Positions 10,757 through 22,997 are shown, counted from the stretch's first letter. The stretch: 64,000 nt of DNA from JALORV01 sp963712485 (GCA_963712485.1 CAVQID010000036.1:84017-148016); one strand, 5' to 3'. Notes: generated from the sequence alone by a model not told the origin. Numbers and translations: made by a program.

Positions 10757-11654
10757 TCCGCACCGGGCAGTACGCCGAACTCGGCAACGGCATTCGGCTG
10801 CATTACGCGAGCTGCGGCGATCGCGGTGCGCGACCGATCATCTTCCTGCACGGGTTCCCGGAGTACTGGGGCGCCTGGGAAGACCTGTTGCCGGAGTTTG
10901 CGTCGGGCGTGGCACGCGGTCGCGCCCGACCTGCGCGGCTTCAACCTGTCGAGCCAGCCGACCGACGATCGCCGCCTATCGCGCGCGCGAGATCGTCGGC
11001 GATCTCGAGCGCTTCAGCGACGCGACTCGGATGGTCGAGCGCGTCATCGTCGTCGCGCATGACTGGGGCGGTGCCGCGGGCTGGCAATGGGCGATCGCGC
11101 ATCCGCAGCGGGTGGAGCAGCCTGATCGTCCTGAATTCGCCGCATCCGATCCCGTTCGCGCGCGACCTCGTCAACGATCCCGCGCAGCAGTCGGCGAGGG
11201 CCTACATGAACTGGCTGCGCGCACCGGGGGCGGAGGGGGCGCTGCTGAAGGACGACTTGCCGGGCGCTCGAGAGCTTCTTCCTTGCGATGCAGCGCCCCG
11301 AACGACGCTGGTACACGGCGGAACGCGCGCGCGCGCTATCGCGCGGTCTGGGCACGCGGGCTGACCGGCGGACTCAACTACTACCGCGCGTCGCCGTTGT
11401 ATCCGCCGACTCCGGACGCACCCGGGCCGGCCGCACTGACAGCTCGATCCCGAGCAGTTCCGCGTTCGCGTGCCGACGCTGGTGCTGTGGGGCGAGGCCG
11501 ACACCGCGTTGCCCGACGAAGCTGCTCGACGGGCTGGATGAACTTGTCGACGATCTGACGATCGAACGGCTCCCGGAAGCGACGCACTGGATCGCGCACG
11601 AGGAACCGCGGCGATGTCGCTGCGGCCATCCGCGCCTTCTGCCGAGCCTCCTGA
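10753..11654 (+). CDS. Alpha/beta hydrolase, epoxide-hydrolase/dehalogenase type, frame broken
   Basis: Roughly 300 aa. It begins MIRTGQYAELGNGIRLHYAS, then the oxyanion loop LHGFPEYWGAWEDLLPEF. The nucleophile elbow is VVAHDWGGAAGWQWA with Asp in place of Ser, the mark of soluble epoxide hydrolases and haloacid-type dehalogenases. Near the end VPTLVLWGEADTALP and EATHWIAHEEP give the acid and the histidine. Shifts occur near 10912, 10980, 11030, 11125, 11270, 11330, 11445, 11515 and 11610. It is last in the catabolic run; a hairpin and the M16 gene follow. Confidence 0.78.
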
Positions 11655-11682
11655 TCGTCGAAATCGCACGTTCGTCGTTTCT

Positions 11683-11703
11683 GCCCGGCGGGCGACGCCG
11701 GGC
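11683..11703 (+). terminator. Hairpin after the catabolic cluster, weak terminator candidate
   Basis: GCCCGGCG (11683-11690) and CGCCGGGC (11696-11703) form a perfect 8-bp stem with a 5-nt loop. The following bases TGGCAGAATCTTTCG contain only a poor T run, so termination is doubtful. Confidence 0.3.
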
Positions 11704-11741
11704 TGGCAGAATCTTTCGAATCACCTTGATGGAGCACTCTG

Positions 11742-14472
<2,731 letters not shown>

Positions 14473-14473
<1 letters not shown>

Positions 14474-14930
14474 TGTCGTACGTGGACTTTCGTCACCGGC
14501 TGCCGCTGCGCGTACGCTGGGCTGAAGTGGATCTGCAGGGCGTCGTATTCAACGGCCACTATCTCACTTACTGCGACGTGTGCGTCACCGAATACTGGCG
14601 CGCCATCGGTATGGCGTACCCGTCGGCGTTCCTGGAGATCGGCTCTGACCTGTTCGTGCGCAAGGCGACGCTCGAGTACCACGCGCCGGCGCTGTATGAC
14701 GACGAACTGGAGATCTGCGGGCGCATCGTCCGCCTGGGCACGACGAGCCTCGTGTTCAGGGTCGAGATGTATCGGCGCGGAAACACCGCAAACTCGCTGA
14801 TCGACGGCGAACTGGTCTACGTCAACACTGACGCCGCGACCAAAGCACCGCAACCGGTTCCCCAACGGCTGCGCGAGCGCATTCGCTCATTCGAAGCCAC
14901 TGCACCGGAGGAGCGGGCCGAGAGATGCTG
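14473..14930 (+). CDS. YbgC/FadM-like acyl-CoA thioesterase (hot-dog fold)
   Basis: GTG 14473 shares one base with the M16 stop. The text RVRWAEVDLQGVVFNGHYLT contains the family's catalytic Asp region (E-V-D-xx-G-V-V-xN-xx-Y), and YHAPALYDDELEICGRIVRL is the following hot-dog strand pair. The natural end should be near FEATAPEERAE, about 150 aa, but no stop codon occurs there and the frame runs on into the acetyltransferase. Either a stop was lost by a one-base indel or the two are fused. Confidence 0.75.
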
Positions 14931-15345
14931 CGCATTGAACTGGGCGACTGGGAGCGCATGCGCCCGCTGGGCGGCGCCGATCCGCTTCGCCGTGTTCGTC
15001 GACGAGCAGAAGGTCCCGGTGGACATGGAAGTCGACTCCTGGGACCCGCAATCGGTGCATGCCGTGGCGTTCGATGCGCAGGGCAGCGCGGTCGGCACCG
15101 GTCGCCTGCTGCCGGACGGGCACATCGGGCGCATGGCGGTCGTCGCCACGGCGCGAGGCAGTGGCGTCGGCAGCGCGCTGTTGCGCCGCCTGATGGAGGA
15201 AGCGCGCCAGCGCGGCTACCATGCTGCGGTTCTGAGCGCACAGACCCATGCGATTGCGTTTTACCGACGCCACGGCTACGACGTCGACGGTCCTGAATAC
15301 ATGGATGCCGGAATTCCGCACGTCGACATGCGCTGCGCGCTGTAG
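14925..15345 (+). CDS. GNAT N-acetyltransferase (frame shifted near its start, or fused to the thioesterase)
   Basis: ATG 14925 opens MLRIELGDWERMRPL, which reads like the first strand and helix of this GNAT family, but that frame is then lost. Deleting one G from the GGG near 14966 joins it to APIRFAVFVDEQKVPVDMEV and the acetyl-CoA loop RMAVVATARGSGVGSALLRR, ending YMDAGIPHVDMRCAL. As sequenced, the only open frame through the GNAT core is continuous with the thioesterase from 14473 (290 aa in total). The substrate is unknown. Confidence 0.7.
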
Positions 15346-15361
15346 TGCAGCCGCGCACGCG

Positions 15362-16196
15362 TCAATTCGAGTCGGGTGCCTTCAGCCGCGCCGGTCGCGA
15401 TGCCGTGTCGATCATGAACTCGAAATGGCGATCCGACCACCGGTCCGGTTCGACGACGTCGAAGCTTCGCTCGAAATAACTGACCAGGCCATCCGCCCGC
15501 ACGGTCAGCACCGTCGTGGCCCGCGTGCCGTAACCGTTGGCGCGGATCTGGATCGCCGACAGCGCGCGCTCCCAGTCCAGCGGGACGCCGGTCGAAGGCA
15601 GTTCGGATTCGCGCGCGAGTTCGCGGTCAGCCATCAGTTCGAGCAGGTCATCGACGCGCACGCGATTCGCAATCGAGCAGGCGAACTGCGCGACCGCGCG
15701 CGTGACTTTCGGCCATGGCGTGTCGAGGAATGCGTTAGACAGGCCATAGACGCCCGGCGCCAGCGCACGCGGCGGCGCGTCGAGCCGGTTGCTGTAGTAG
15801 TGCAGTGCGCCGGCGGGTTCGCCGCCGGTCGGCATGATGTCCCCGACCAGCAGATTGAAGCCGTTGAACATCGGTGTCCGATGCGCGTGTCGCTCGAGCC
15901 ATCGGTCGATGCGCTCGGGAGTCTGCAGCGCCGCGAGGACCAGTGCACCACGCGACGGTGCATGCGGGTTGCGCTCGCTGGGTGCGCGCACGTTGGTTAA
16001 CGCCGCGAGGCGTCCGCGTCGCGTAATGCCGAACCAGGTCCCGCCGGCTTCCTCGTCGTGGCCAGCCAGCAGCGAAACCGCGTGGCCCCACCACGCGGCC
16101 GGTCGCGTGCGACGCGTGTAGAACTCGTCGCGGTTGGCCGCCACGATCAGCGGGTAGTCGGGATGAGCATGCCAGGACGAAAACGATCAGGCACAT
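15362..16196 (-). CDS. NRDE-domain protein (TANGO2-like), one frameshift near the start
   Basis: The signature NRDEFYTR follows the N-terminal strand, with GGTWFGITRRGRLAALTNVR downstream, both characteristic of the NRDE/TANGO2 family (about 260-280 aa). The true start is ATG at 16196 (MCLIVFV), preceded at a distance of 4 bp by the DUF4936 stop. One extra C near 16175 separates it from HAHPDYPLIVAANRDEF. The family's biochemistry is poorly known; human TANGO2 is linked to lipid and haem metabolism. Third gene of the ygfZ operon. Confidence 0.8.
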
Positions 16197-16200
16197 GGCG

Positions 16201-16492
16201 TCAGAGGCGTCGGAAGCGTTCGACGCGGCGCGCAGAGGCCTGCTCGCGATCCAACCCGAGGACACCGACGCCGGCCTGCAGGCTGGCTGCGAAAAGATCG
16301 GGATTGATCACGCCTTCGTAGACCTCCATCCATGTCGGCGCGGCATCCGGTCCGACACGCTCTTCGATGCGCGCGCGGATGCCGCAATGCTCCGCCAGTT
16401 GCTGCTGCATCTGCCGAAGCAAAGGCAGTGCCGACGTCGTGTCTGCCGGCGCCGGGTAGTAGACATACCAGTTTTCGGAGTGCCCGGCTCAT
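16201..16492 (-). CDS. DUF4936 family protein, one frameshift near the start
   Basis: A small protein of about 97 aa. Its ATG (16492) overlaps the ygfZ stop as ATGA. The main frame reads LLRQMQQQLAEHCGIRARIE and PTWMEVYEGV, and the usual N-terminal strand WYVYYPAPADTTSALP is in a neighbouring frame, so one base is wrong near 16470. DUF4936 genes commonly sit between ygfZ and NRDE genes in Burkholderiales. The function is unknown. Confidence 0.7.
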
Positions 16493-17502
16493 GCGGTCGG
16501 GTCAAACAGCGAGTAGGGCAGCGTACCGACTTCCAGGCGCGTGCCGCTGCTGCTTTCCAGGTGCAGCGAACCCGATTCCAGGCGGTCGACCGGAAGTTCG
16601 ATCAACAGGTCGACTCCACCGCCGGGGGCGGTTGCAGACATGACGACAGTGCCGACGGGTTCCGGCCGCGCCGAGTGGAAGACATCGGAACCTGCCGCCG
16701 GCGGCGAGGCTCCGGCGGCATGCGCGACCTGCATGCGCCGCTTCAACTTACCAAGGTACTGGCTGCGTGCGACGATTTCTTGCCCGGGGTAGCAGCCCTT
16801 CCTGAAGCTCACGCCGCCGAGAACCTCGAGGTTGATCATCTGCGGCACGAACTTTTCCTGAGTCGCAGCAAATACCGTCGGCACCGCAGCGGCCGCTTCG
16901 CTCCACCACCACACGGCGCTGGCACGCAACGGGATCCCAAGGCGGTCCGGCAATGCCGTGGACGCGTCGACGGTCAGCAGGAAACGTTCGCCCGCCCGCG
17001 GCGCAGGCGGCATGCGGCTCGCCCGCACGCCGTCGCTGCGGATCGACGACCACGGCGCCTCGGGCACATCCAGTCCCGCAGAACGAACGGTCGCCGCGGC
17101 ACCCGGACCGGCGAGTCCATAGGTGGTCTGCTGGCTGCTGGCATCGATCAGCTTCGCCTTGGACCGCAGCACGAACATCGACAGGCGCTTCATGACCGGT
17201 CCCAGGATTTCCGCCGGCAGTTGCAGCATGACCGCATCGTCGTCGCGCCACTGGTGAAACGTCGCGAGCAGGCGACCCTTCGGCGTGCAATAGCCGTTGA
17301 GCTGCAGCGCCGATTCGCTGAGGTTGGCCACGTCGTTGGTCAACTGGGTCTGCAGAAAGGAGACGGCGTCGGCGCCGTCCACGCGAATGCGCCCGAGCTC
17401 GTCCAGCCGCACCAGCACGGGTTCGTGCAGCACGGCGTCGAGCGCGGCGGCCGGCGCGGCGAAGGCGCCAAGCGAGCCAATCTCTTCCAGGTCGTCCAGC
17501 AT
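16489..17502 (-). CDS. ygfZ: Folate-binding protein YgfZ (iron-sulfur cluster assembly/repair)
   Basis: 337 aa, GcvT-like. The invariant YgfZ motif is present as KGCYPGQEIVARSQYLGKLK, containing the conserved redox cysteine. The N-terminal domain has VDGADAVSFLQTQLTNDV and the folate-fold text GYCTPKGRLLATF. Known members support maintenance of Fe-S enzymes such as MiaB. It is transcribed divergently from mltG with only about 50 bp between the genes. Confidence 0.93.
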   Translation of the reverse strand: MLDDLEEIGSLGAFAAPAAALDAVLHEPVLVRLDELGRIRVDGADAVSFLQTQLTNDVANLSESALQLNGYCTPKGRLLATFHQWRDDDAVMLQLPAEILGPVMKRLSMFVLRSKAKLIDASSQQTTYGLAGPGAAATVRSAGLDVPEAPWSSIRSDGVRASRMPPAPRAGERFLLTVDASTALPDRLGIPLRASAVWWWSEAAAAVPTVFAATQEKFVPQMINLEVLGGVSFRKGCYPGQEIVARSQYLGKLKRRMQVAHAAGASPPAAGSDVFHSARPEPVGTVVMSATAPGGGVDLLIELPVDRLESGSLHLESSSGTRLEVGTLPYSLFDPTA

Positions 17503-17528
17503 CGTCAGTCAGGGGCGTGCCAATACGC

Positions 17529-17538
17529 CGATTATCAT
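17529..17538. promoter_or_regulatory. Divergent promoter region of ygfZ and mltG
   Basis: The short gap contains GATTATCATA. It reads TATCAT toward mltG (17533-17538) and GATAAT toward ygfZ, each one mismatch from TATAAT. No convincing -35 boxes are visible, so this is only a candidate. Confidence 0.35.
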
Positions 17539-17555
17539 AGGTGGCGTTAGCCGCA

Positions 17556-18584
17556 ATGTCTTATCGAATGCCGAAAACCTGGCGCGGCCGGGCGCTGACC
17601 CTTGCTACAGTAGTGGCGCTTGTCCTGGTGGCCGGCTATTTCGGCGCGCGTTGGTACGCCGAGGCGCGACCTTTGCCGATGCGTGGGGACACGGTCGAGT
17701 TCCAGGTCAAGCCCGGCGCGTCTGCACGGGGTGCGGCGCAATCGGCACGCGAAGCCGGACTCGGTGTCAACGAAGTCGCGTTTGCCGCACTGGCACGGCT
17801 GACGGGCACCGCGCAGACGCTGCGCGCGGGACGCTATCGCGTCGAGCGCGGCACCACCTTGATTCAGTTGCTGGCAAAGTTGCGCGCGGGTGATGTGATG
17901 CGCGAACGGCTGACGGTCGTCGAGGGCATTACTTTCCGTGAACTGCGGGCGCTGCTGGCAGCCACCGCGGACCTGCGCCAGGACAGCGCCGGCATGACGC
18001 CCGTGCAACTGCTGCAGGCGATCGGCGCCAAGGAATCCCACCCCGAAGGCCTGTTTGCTCCGGATACCTACGTCTACGAACCGGGCAGCAGTGACCTCGA
18101 CATCTGGCGCCAGGCGTACCGGGCGCAGATGACGGCACTGCAGGAAGCCTGGGACGCGCGGCAGTCCGATCTCCCGTACGCGTCGCCGTATGAGGCATTG
18201 ATCATGGCTTCGATCATCGAAAAGGAAACCGGACAGGTGTCGGAGCGGCCGATGATCGGTGGCGTGTTCGTCAATCGGCTCAAGCGGGGCATGCTGCTGC
18301 AGACCGATCCGACGATCATCTACGGCCTCGGTGAGCGCTTCGACGGCAACCTGCGCAAGCGCGATCTGATCGCCGACGGGCCCTACAACTCGTACACGCG
18401 AACGGGGCTGCCACCGACGCCGATCGCGCTGCCAGGCCGCGCGGCAATTGCCGCGGCCCTCAACCCCGCGGCGACCGATGCACTGTACTTCGTCGCTCGT
18501 GGCGACGGGACGTCACAGTTCTCGAGTTCGCTGGACGCGCACAATCGCGCGGTGGACAAATACCAGCGTGGCGGCAGCCGATGA
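17556..18584 (+). CDS. mltG: Endolytic murein transglycosylase MltG
   Basis: Cleaves nascent peptidoglycan glycan strands at the inner membrane. 342 aa from ATG 17556, with AGGTGG upstream; GTG 17541 would add five residues. One N-terminal membrane segment (residues about 13-30) is followed by the YceG domain. The catalytic glutamate is E222 in IEKETG, with the conserved LLQTDPTIIYGLG and GPYNSYTRTGLPPTPIALPG after it. The stop overlaps the tmk ATG (ATGA). Confidence 0.95.
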   Translation: MSYRMPKTWRGRALTLATVVALVLVAGYFGARWYAEARPLPMRGDTVEFQVKPGASARGAAQSAREAGLGVNEVAFAALARLTGTAQTLRAGRYRVERGTTLIQLLAKLRAGDVMRERLTVVEGITFRELRALLAATADLRQDSAGMTPVQLLQAIGAKESHPEGLFAPDTYVYEPGSSDLDIWRQAYRAQMTALQEAWDARQSDLPYASPYEALIMASIIEKETGQVSERPMIGGVFVNRLKRGMLLQTDPTIIYGLGERFDGNLRKRDLIADGPYNSYTRTGLPPTPIALPGRAAIAAALNPAATDALYFVARGDGTSQFSSSLDAHNRAVDKYQRGGSR

Positions 18585-19198
18585 CCGGACGCGGCCGCTT
18601 CATCACGTTCGAGGGCATCGACGGCGCAGGCAAGAGCACGCAGATCGACGTCGTCGCGGAAGCGCTTCGCGCGCGCGGGGTGCCGCTCGTGATCACGCGC
18701 GAGCCGGGCGGAACAGCCCTCGGCGAGTCGCTGCGCGAACTGATCCTCAACCAGTCCATGAGTGCGGAGACGGAGACGCTGCTGCTCTTTGCTGCACGCG
18801 CGGAACATCTCGCGCTCGTGATCCGGCCGGCGCTCGCGGCCGGGCAGTGGGTGCTGTGTGATCGCTTCACCGACGCGTCCTATGCGTACCAGGCCGGTGG
18901 TCGCGGCGTGCCGCGCGAACGGATCGCGGCGCTTGAGCACTGGGTGCACGCGGGCCTGCAGCCCGATCTGACGCTGCTTTTCGACGTGCCGCCGGAAGTC
19001 GCCGCGCAGCGGCTGGCGCGCGCCCGTGCGGCGGACCGGTTCGAAGCCGAGGAGGTCGGTTTCTTCCAGGCCGTACGGCGCGAATACCTCGAGCGCGCCC
19101 GCGCCGAGCCCGCACGTTTTGTCGTCGTGGACGGTACGCGTGCGCCCGAGGCGTTGCGCACGCAACTCGCGGAACTGATGCAACAGTGGAACGGCTGA
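18581..19198 (+). CDS. tmk: Thymidylate kinase
   Basis: Phosphorylates dTMP to dTDP. 205 aa, the family's usual size. The P-loop is GIDGAGKST (residues 12-20), followed by the DR(F/Y) motif in CDRFTDASYAYQAGGRG and a LID-type arginine-rich segment LARARAADRFEAEE. It is translationally coupled to mltG upstream and overlaps holB by 13 bp, the common betaproteobacterial order. Confidence 0.95.
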   Translation: MTGRGRFITFEGIDGAGKSTQIDVVAEALRARGVPLVITREPGGTALGESLRELILNQSMSAETETLLLFAARAEHLALVIRPALAAGQWVLCDRFTDASYAYQAGGRGVPRERIAALEHWVHAGLQPDLTLLFDVPPEVAAQRLARARAADRFEAEEVGFFQAVRREYLERARAEPARFVVVDGTRAPEALRTQLAELMQQWNG

Positions 19199-20253
19199 CG
19201 CCTTTGCCGTGGCAGACGGCGTTGTGGGCACAGGTGGCGCGCATGCCGCAGCGCTTGCCACATGCGATCCTGCTGCACGGGGCACGCGGTATCGGCAAGC
19301 GCCACTTTGCACGCATGCTGGCCCAGGGATTGATGTGCGAGTCGCCCGACGCGCGGTTGATGGCCTGCGGCGCATGCGCCGGCTGCCTGCTGGTGGCGGC
19401 AGATAATCATCCAGACCTGCGCTGGCTCGTTCCGGAGGTCGACCAGCCGCTGCGTGAAGTGCCCGAAGGCATCGACGACGGCGCCGCGGCGCCCGGCAAG
19501 GCAACGAAGGCGAGCCGCGCGATCCTCATCGATCAGGTGCGCCAGATCAGCGAGTTCCTGTCGCTCGCGGCCCACCGTGGCGGCCGGCGCGTCGTGCTGC
19601 TGGCCCCGGCGGAAGCGCTCAACAGTGCAGCGGCCAACGCCCTGTTGAAGGTTCTCGAAGAACCGCCGACCGGCGCGATCTTCATCGCGGTGACCGACGA
19701 ACTGGACGATGTGCTGCCGACCGTGCGCTCGCGCTGCGTGCTGCTGCGGGCTCCGGTGCCCACTACCGACGAGGCGCTGACCTGGCTGCGCTCCAGGGGC
19801 GTCGACGATGCCGAAGCCAAGTTGGCTGAAGCCGGAGGCGCTCCGATAGGCCTCGACAAAGAGGAGGAGGGGGACCGCGCGCTGGCGCCGGATGCCCGGG
19901 TCCGACTGTTGGAGGCGCTGGGTCGAGGAGGGCGCCTGACGCTGGCCGACGTGACGGCGGCTGTCCCGAGGGATGTCGAAGTCAGCGGAGCGATCCGTCT
20001 GTTTCAGCGCTGGGGATGGGACTTATTGGCGGAAAGGACGGCGGGTCGTCTTCGTTACTATCCCCGGCAGCAGCGTACGATCAGCGCGGTGGCACGTACT
20101 TGCGAGGCGGAGCGCCTGCTCGGCTGGCTCGGGGAGCTGACCGAAGCCCAGGCTCTTTCCGAGCACCCACTCAATGCGAAGCTGGCGGTTGAGCGTGCAC
20201 TGATCGGATACATGGACGCATTCCGTCCAGTGCGGTACGGGGACAAGGGATAA
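19186..20253 (+). CDS. holB: DNA polymerase III subunit delta'
   Basis: Clamp-loader subunit, 355 aa, starting at GTG 19186 inside tmk. The degenerate P-loop is GARGIGK (32-38), and a four-cysteine zinc module follows (C-ESPDARLMA-C-GA-C-AG-C). Then come ANALLKVLEEPPTGAIFIAV and VRSRCVLL, the sensor and SRC region typical of clamp-loader AAA+ proteins. It is followed 8 bp later by the PilZ gene. Confidence 0.93.
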   Translation: MERLTPLPWQTALWAQVARMPQRLPHAILLHGARGIGKRHFARMLAQGLMCESPDARLMACGACAGCLLVAADNHPDLRWLVPEVDQPLREVPEGIDDGAAAPGKATKASRAILIDQVRQISEFLSLAAHRGGRRVVLLAPAEALNSAAANALLKVLEEPPTGAIFIAVTDELDDVLPTVRSRCVLLRAPVPTTDEALTWLRSRGVDDAEAKLAEAGGAPIGLDKEEEGDRALAPDARVRLLEALGRGGRLTLADVTAAVPRDVEVSGAIRLFQRWGWDLLAERTAGRLRYYPRQQRTISAVARTCEAERLLGWLGELTEAQALSEHPLNAKLAVERALIGYMDAFRPVRYGDKG

Positions 20254-20261
20254 GACGCCTG

Positions 20262-20645
20262 ATGAATGATGCCGCAGTGAAACCCCCGGCCAATGGCCAA
20301 CCGGCAGGCGCGCGACCCGCGGTACTGTCGCTGTCGATCAAGGAAAAGGCTGCGCTGTACGCCGCCTACATGCCGTATCTGAAAAACGGCGGCATCTTCG
20401 TTCCGACGACGCGTCAGTATCAGCTCGGTGACGACGTCTACCTGATCCTGACGCTGCTTGACGACTCGACACGCATTCCGGTGGCCGGCAAGGTGGTCTG
20501 GATCAGTCCGGCAGCCGGCGGCAACAAGACGCCGGGCATCGGTGTGCATTTTCCTGCCGACGATTCGGGCGCGATGGCGCGCAAGCGCATTGAAGATGCT
20601 CTGGGCGCAGCGTTGAAGTCGGCCCGCCCGACCCACACCCTGTAG
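20262..20645 (+). CDS. pilZ: PilZ-domain protein (type IV pilus PilZ type)
   Basis: 127 aa. LSLSIKEKAALYAAYMPYLK and GGIFVPTTRQYQLGDDVYLI match the type IV pilus PilZ proteins that lie next to holB in many Proteobacteria. The arginine-rich RxxxR c-di-GMP motif is not visible, as in Pseudomonas PilZ itself, which does not bind the nucleotide. It probably works in pilus assembly by binding the PilB ATPase; that is family knowledge, not shown here. Confidence 0.88.
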   Translation: MNDAAVKPPANGQPAGARPAVLSLSIKEKAALYAAYMPYLKNGGIFVPTTRQYQLGDDVYLILTLLDDSTRIPVAGKVVWISPAAGGNKTPGIGVHFPADDSGAMARKRIEDALGAALKSARPTHTL

Positions 20646-20686
20646 TCTTCGCGTTGTCCTGCCGCCTGCTTGGCGGCGGCATTACC

Positions 20687-21475
20687 ATGTTCGTCGATTC
20701 CCATTGCCATCTCTCGTTCCCTGAGCTGGCCGGCGACCTTGCCGGCGTGCTGGCGCGCATGCGCAGTGCGGGTGTCGAGGCGGCACTCAACGTCTGTACG
20801 ACACTGGAGGAGTTTCCCCGCGTCCTGGCGACGGCCGAGGCGGCTGCGAACCTGTATGCGTCCGTCGGCGTCCATCCCGACTACACCGACACGCCCGAAC
20901 CGACGGTCGAACTGCTGGCGCGCCTGGCAGACCACCCCAAGGTGGTCGCGATCGGTGAAACCGGGCTCGACTACTACCGCCGGTCCGAGCCCCTGGAGTG
21001 GCAGCGTGAACGTTTCCGGGTACACATCCGTGCCGCACGCGCATGCGGCAAGCCTCTGATCATTCATACGCGCGCGTCGGCCGCGGATACGCTGCGGCTG
21101 ATGCGGGAGGAGGGCGCGGAGCACGCGGGCGGCGTGATGCACTGCTTCACCGAAACCGCCGACGTGGCGCGGCAGGCGATGGACCTGGGCTTTTACATCT
21201 CGTATTCAGGAATCGTCACCTTCAGGAATGCTCGCGAACTGCAGGCTGCGGCGGCCACCGTCCCGCTCGACCGCCTGCTGATCGAGACGGATGCGCCGTA
21301 TCTGGCCCCGGTGCCTTACCGGGGCAGGCAGAACGAACCGTCCTACGTGCCGCACGTCGCGCACAAGCTCGCGGAACTCCACAACGTCGAATCAGATCTG
21401 ATTGCGAGAGCGTCAACGGACAATTTCTATAGCTTATTCAAAGTGATGCGCGATAAAAAAGAGGTAATTTCTTAG
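20687..21475 (+). CDS. tatD: TatD-family metal-dependent deoxyribonuclease
   Basis: 262 aa from ATG 20687. It begins MFVDSHCHLSF, giving the HxH metal site. Further metal ligands lie in AIGETGLDYYRR, PLIIHTRASAADTL, HCFTETADVA and LLIETDAPYLAPVPYRG. These are the standard TIM-barrel TatD motifs. It is last in the mltG-tmk-holB-pilZ run. Next comes a convergent gene only 22 bp away. Confidence 0.93.
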   Translation: MFVDSHCHLSFPELAGDLAGVLARMRSAGVEAALNVCTTLEEFPRVLATAEAAANLYASVGVHPDYTDTPEPTVELLARLADHPKVVAIGETGLDYYRRSEPLEWQRERFRVHIRAARACGKPLIIHTRASAADTLRLMREEGAEHAGGVMHCFTETADVARQAMDLGFYISYSGIVTFRNARELQAAAATVPLDRLLIETDAPYLAPVPYRGRQNEPSYVPHVAHKLAELHNVESDLIARASTDNFYSLFKVMRDKKEVIS

Positions 21476-21497
21476 GTGTGAGGTGCGCTGCGGTCGG

Positions 21498-22997
21498 TTA
21501 TTCGGCGCCGGCGTCCGCACTGTCGATCGGCGCGAGCGGCGCCAGCGCCGGGCCTTCCAGTACGCGTCCGTCCGCCGCAAATCGACTGCCGTGACATGGA
21601 CAGTCCCAGGACGACTCGGCCGAATTCCAGTGGACGATGCATTTGAGGTGCGTGCATACGGGCGAGATCATGATGACCGAACCGTCGGCCGCCCGATACG
21701 CCGCAACACGCTTACCGCGATGCTCGACGATGTCGCCGCTGCAGGGCTGCACCTGGTCCAGCGCCCGGCTCGAGCGGTCGGTCACATAGTCCTGCAGGAA
21801 CGACTTCATCACCAGCACGTTTTCTTCGATCACGCGGGGGGCGGACTTCACCGGCGTGATGCGTCGAGCCGAATACAGCTCCGCATAGGGGTTGTCGCGT
21901 CCGACGATGGCGTCGGCGAGCAGTCGAGCCGCGAGCGTGCCGTACGTGAGACCGTCCGCCGCAAAGCCCGTCGCAATCATCGTCTCGACGCCTCGCGACG
22001 CGCCGATGTAGGGAATGAAGTCGGGTGAGTGATAGTTCTGCGCCGACCACCTGAATTGCGGCGCCAGACCAAACTGCGAACGCGCCCGCTCCTCGACGAC
22101 GCGCTGTTCAGCGGCCCCGTCGTGCCGGCCGGTCTTCACTTCCTTGCCGATGACGACGAGCCAATGGCCGCGCTCCGTGACGACATGGCGTACCGAGTGG
22201 CCCTCCTCGCCGCGGCCCCAGTTGATCGCCTCGGGCACGGCCGCCGCCATCACGGCGCCGGCGACCGCGTACTCGCGATGCACCGTCATTTCGGCGTGTA
22301 GCCCGAAGATCCCCTTGGGCGTGTGCGTGGCCAGCACGACGACGGCGGCGCGCACCGCGCCGCGCCCGGTGCGAACGGTGTGCGCATCGTGGTCCACCGC
22401 AAGCGCCGGCGTGTCCTCGTAGATCCGGCAGGTGGGCGATGCGATGGATCGGGCGAGCGCGCGTACGTACGCGAGCGGGTGAAACTGTGCCTGTCCCTCG
22501 ATGCGCAACACCGGGCCGACTGCATGGCGCAGTTCGCTGCCGCTCTCGAACGAGCATTCGAGGCCGAGTTCCTGCACCAGGCCAAATTCGTCCCGCAGAG
22601 GCTCGCGCGCGCCGTCGTCGACGGCGTAGATCAGCTGCGACACGCGCCGGAATCCGCAATCGGCCGGCAGGCGACGCGCGATGTTTTCGATCAGGTTCAC
22701 CGCCTCGAGCCGCGACTGCACGACACGGCGTGCGCTCTCGGTACCCCAGGCGGCGCATAGCTCCCGGAGCGGGCCGACCACGCCGTACAGATTGCCGGTC
22801 GAATGGCCGGTGGTTCCCTCGCCGACTTTCAGTGCTTCCAGGACGATGACTCGCCGGCCCGCATCGGAAAGCAGCGCCGCAAGTGTGATTCCGGTGATGC
22901 CGCCGCCGACAATCACGACATCGGTTTCGGCGTCGCCACGAAGCGGTGCGAAGTCGACGGCGGCCGTGCCGGCTTGCCAAACTGGGAGGTTGTTCAT
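21498..22997 (-). CDS. FAD-dependent oxidoreductase with C-terminal Rieske [2Fe-2S] domain
   Basis: 499 aa from ATG 22997. The N-terminal dinucleotide fold is VVIVGGGITGITLAALLSDA, followed by a DAO-type body with GHSTGNLYGVVGPLREL. The last 90 residues form a Rieske domain with both metal-binding boxes, CTHLKCIV and CPCHGSRF. This architecture is known in bacterial DAO-Rieske proteins of unsettled substrate, where electrons may pass between the cluster and FAD. It stands alone between convergent tatD and the next minus-strand gene. Confidence 0.88.
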   Translation of the reverse strand: MNNLPVWQAGTAAVDFAPLRGDAETDVVIVGGGITGITLAALLSDAGRRVIVLEALKVGEGTTGHSTGNLYGVVGPLRELCAAWGTESARRVVQSRLEAVNLIENIARRLPADCGFRRVSQLIYAVDDGAREPLRDEFGLVQELGLECSFESGSELRHAVGPVLRIEGQAQFHPLAYVRALARSIASPTCRIYEDTPALAVDHDAHTVRTGRGAVRAAVVVLATHTPKGIFGLHAEMTVHREYAVAGAVMAAAVPEAINWGRGEEGHSVRHVVTERGHWLVVIGKEVKTGRHDGAAEQRVVEERARSQFGLAPQFRWSAQNYHSPDFIPYIGASRGVETMIATGFAADGLTYGTLAARLLADAIVGRDNPYAELYSARRITPVKSAPRVIEENVLVMKSFLQDYVTDRSSRALDQVQPCSGDIVEHRGKRVAAYRAADGSVIMISPVCTHLKCIVHWNSAESSWDCPCHGSRFAADGRVLEGPALAPLAPIDSADAGAE

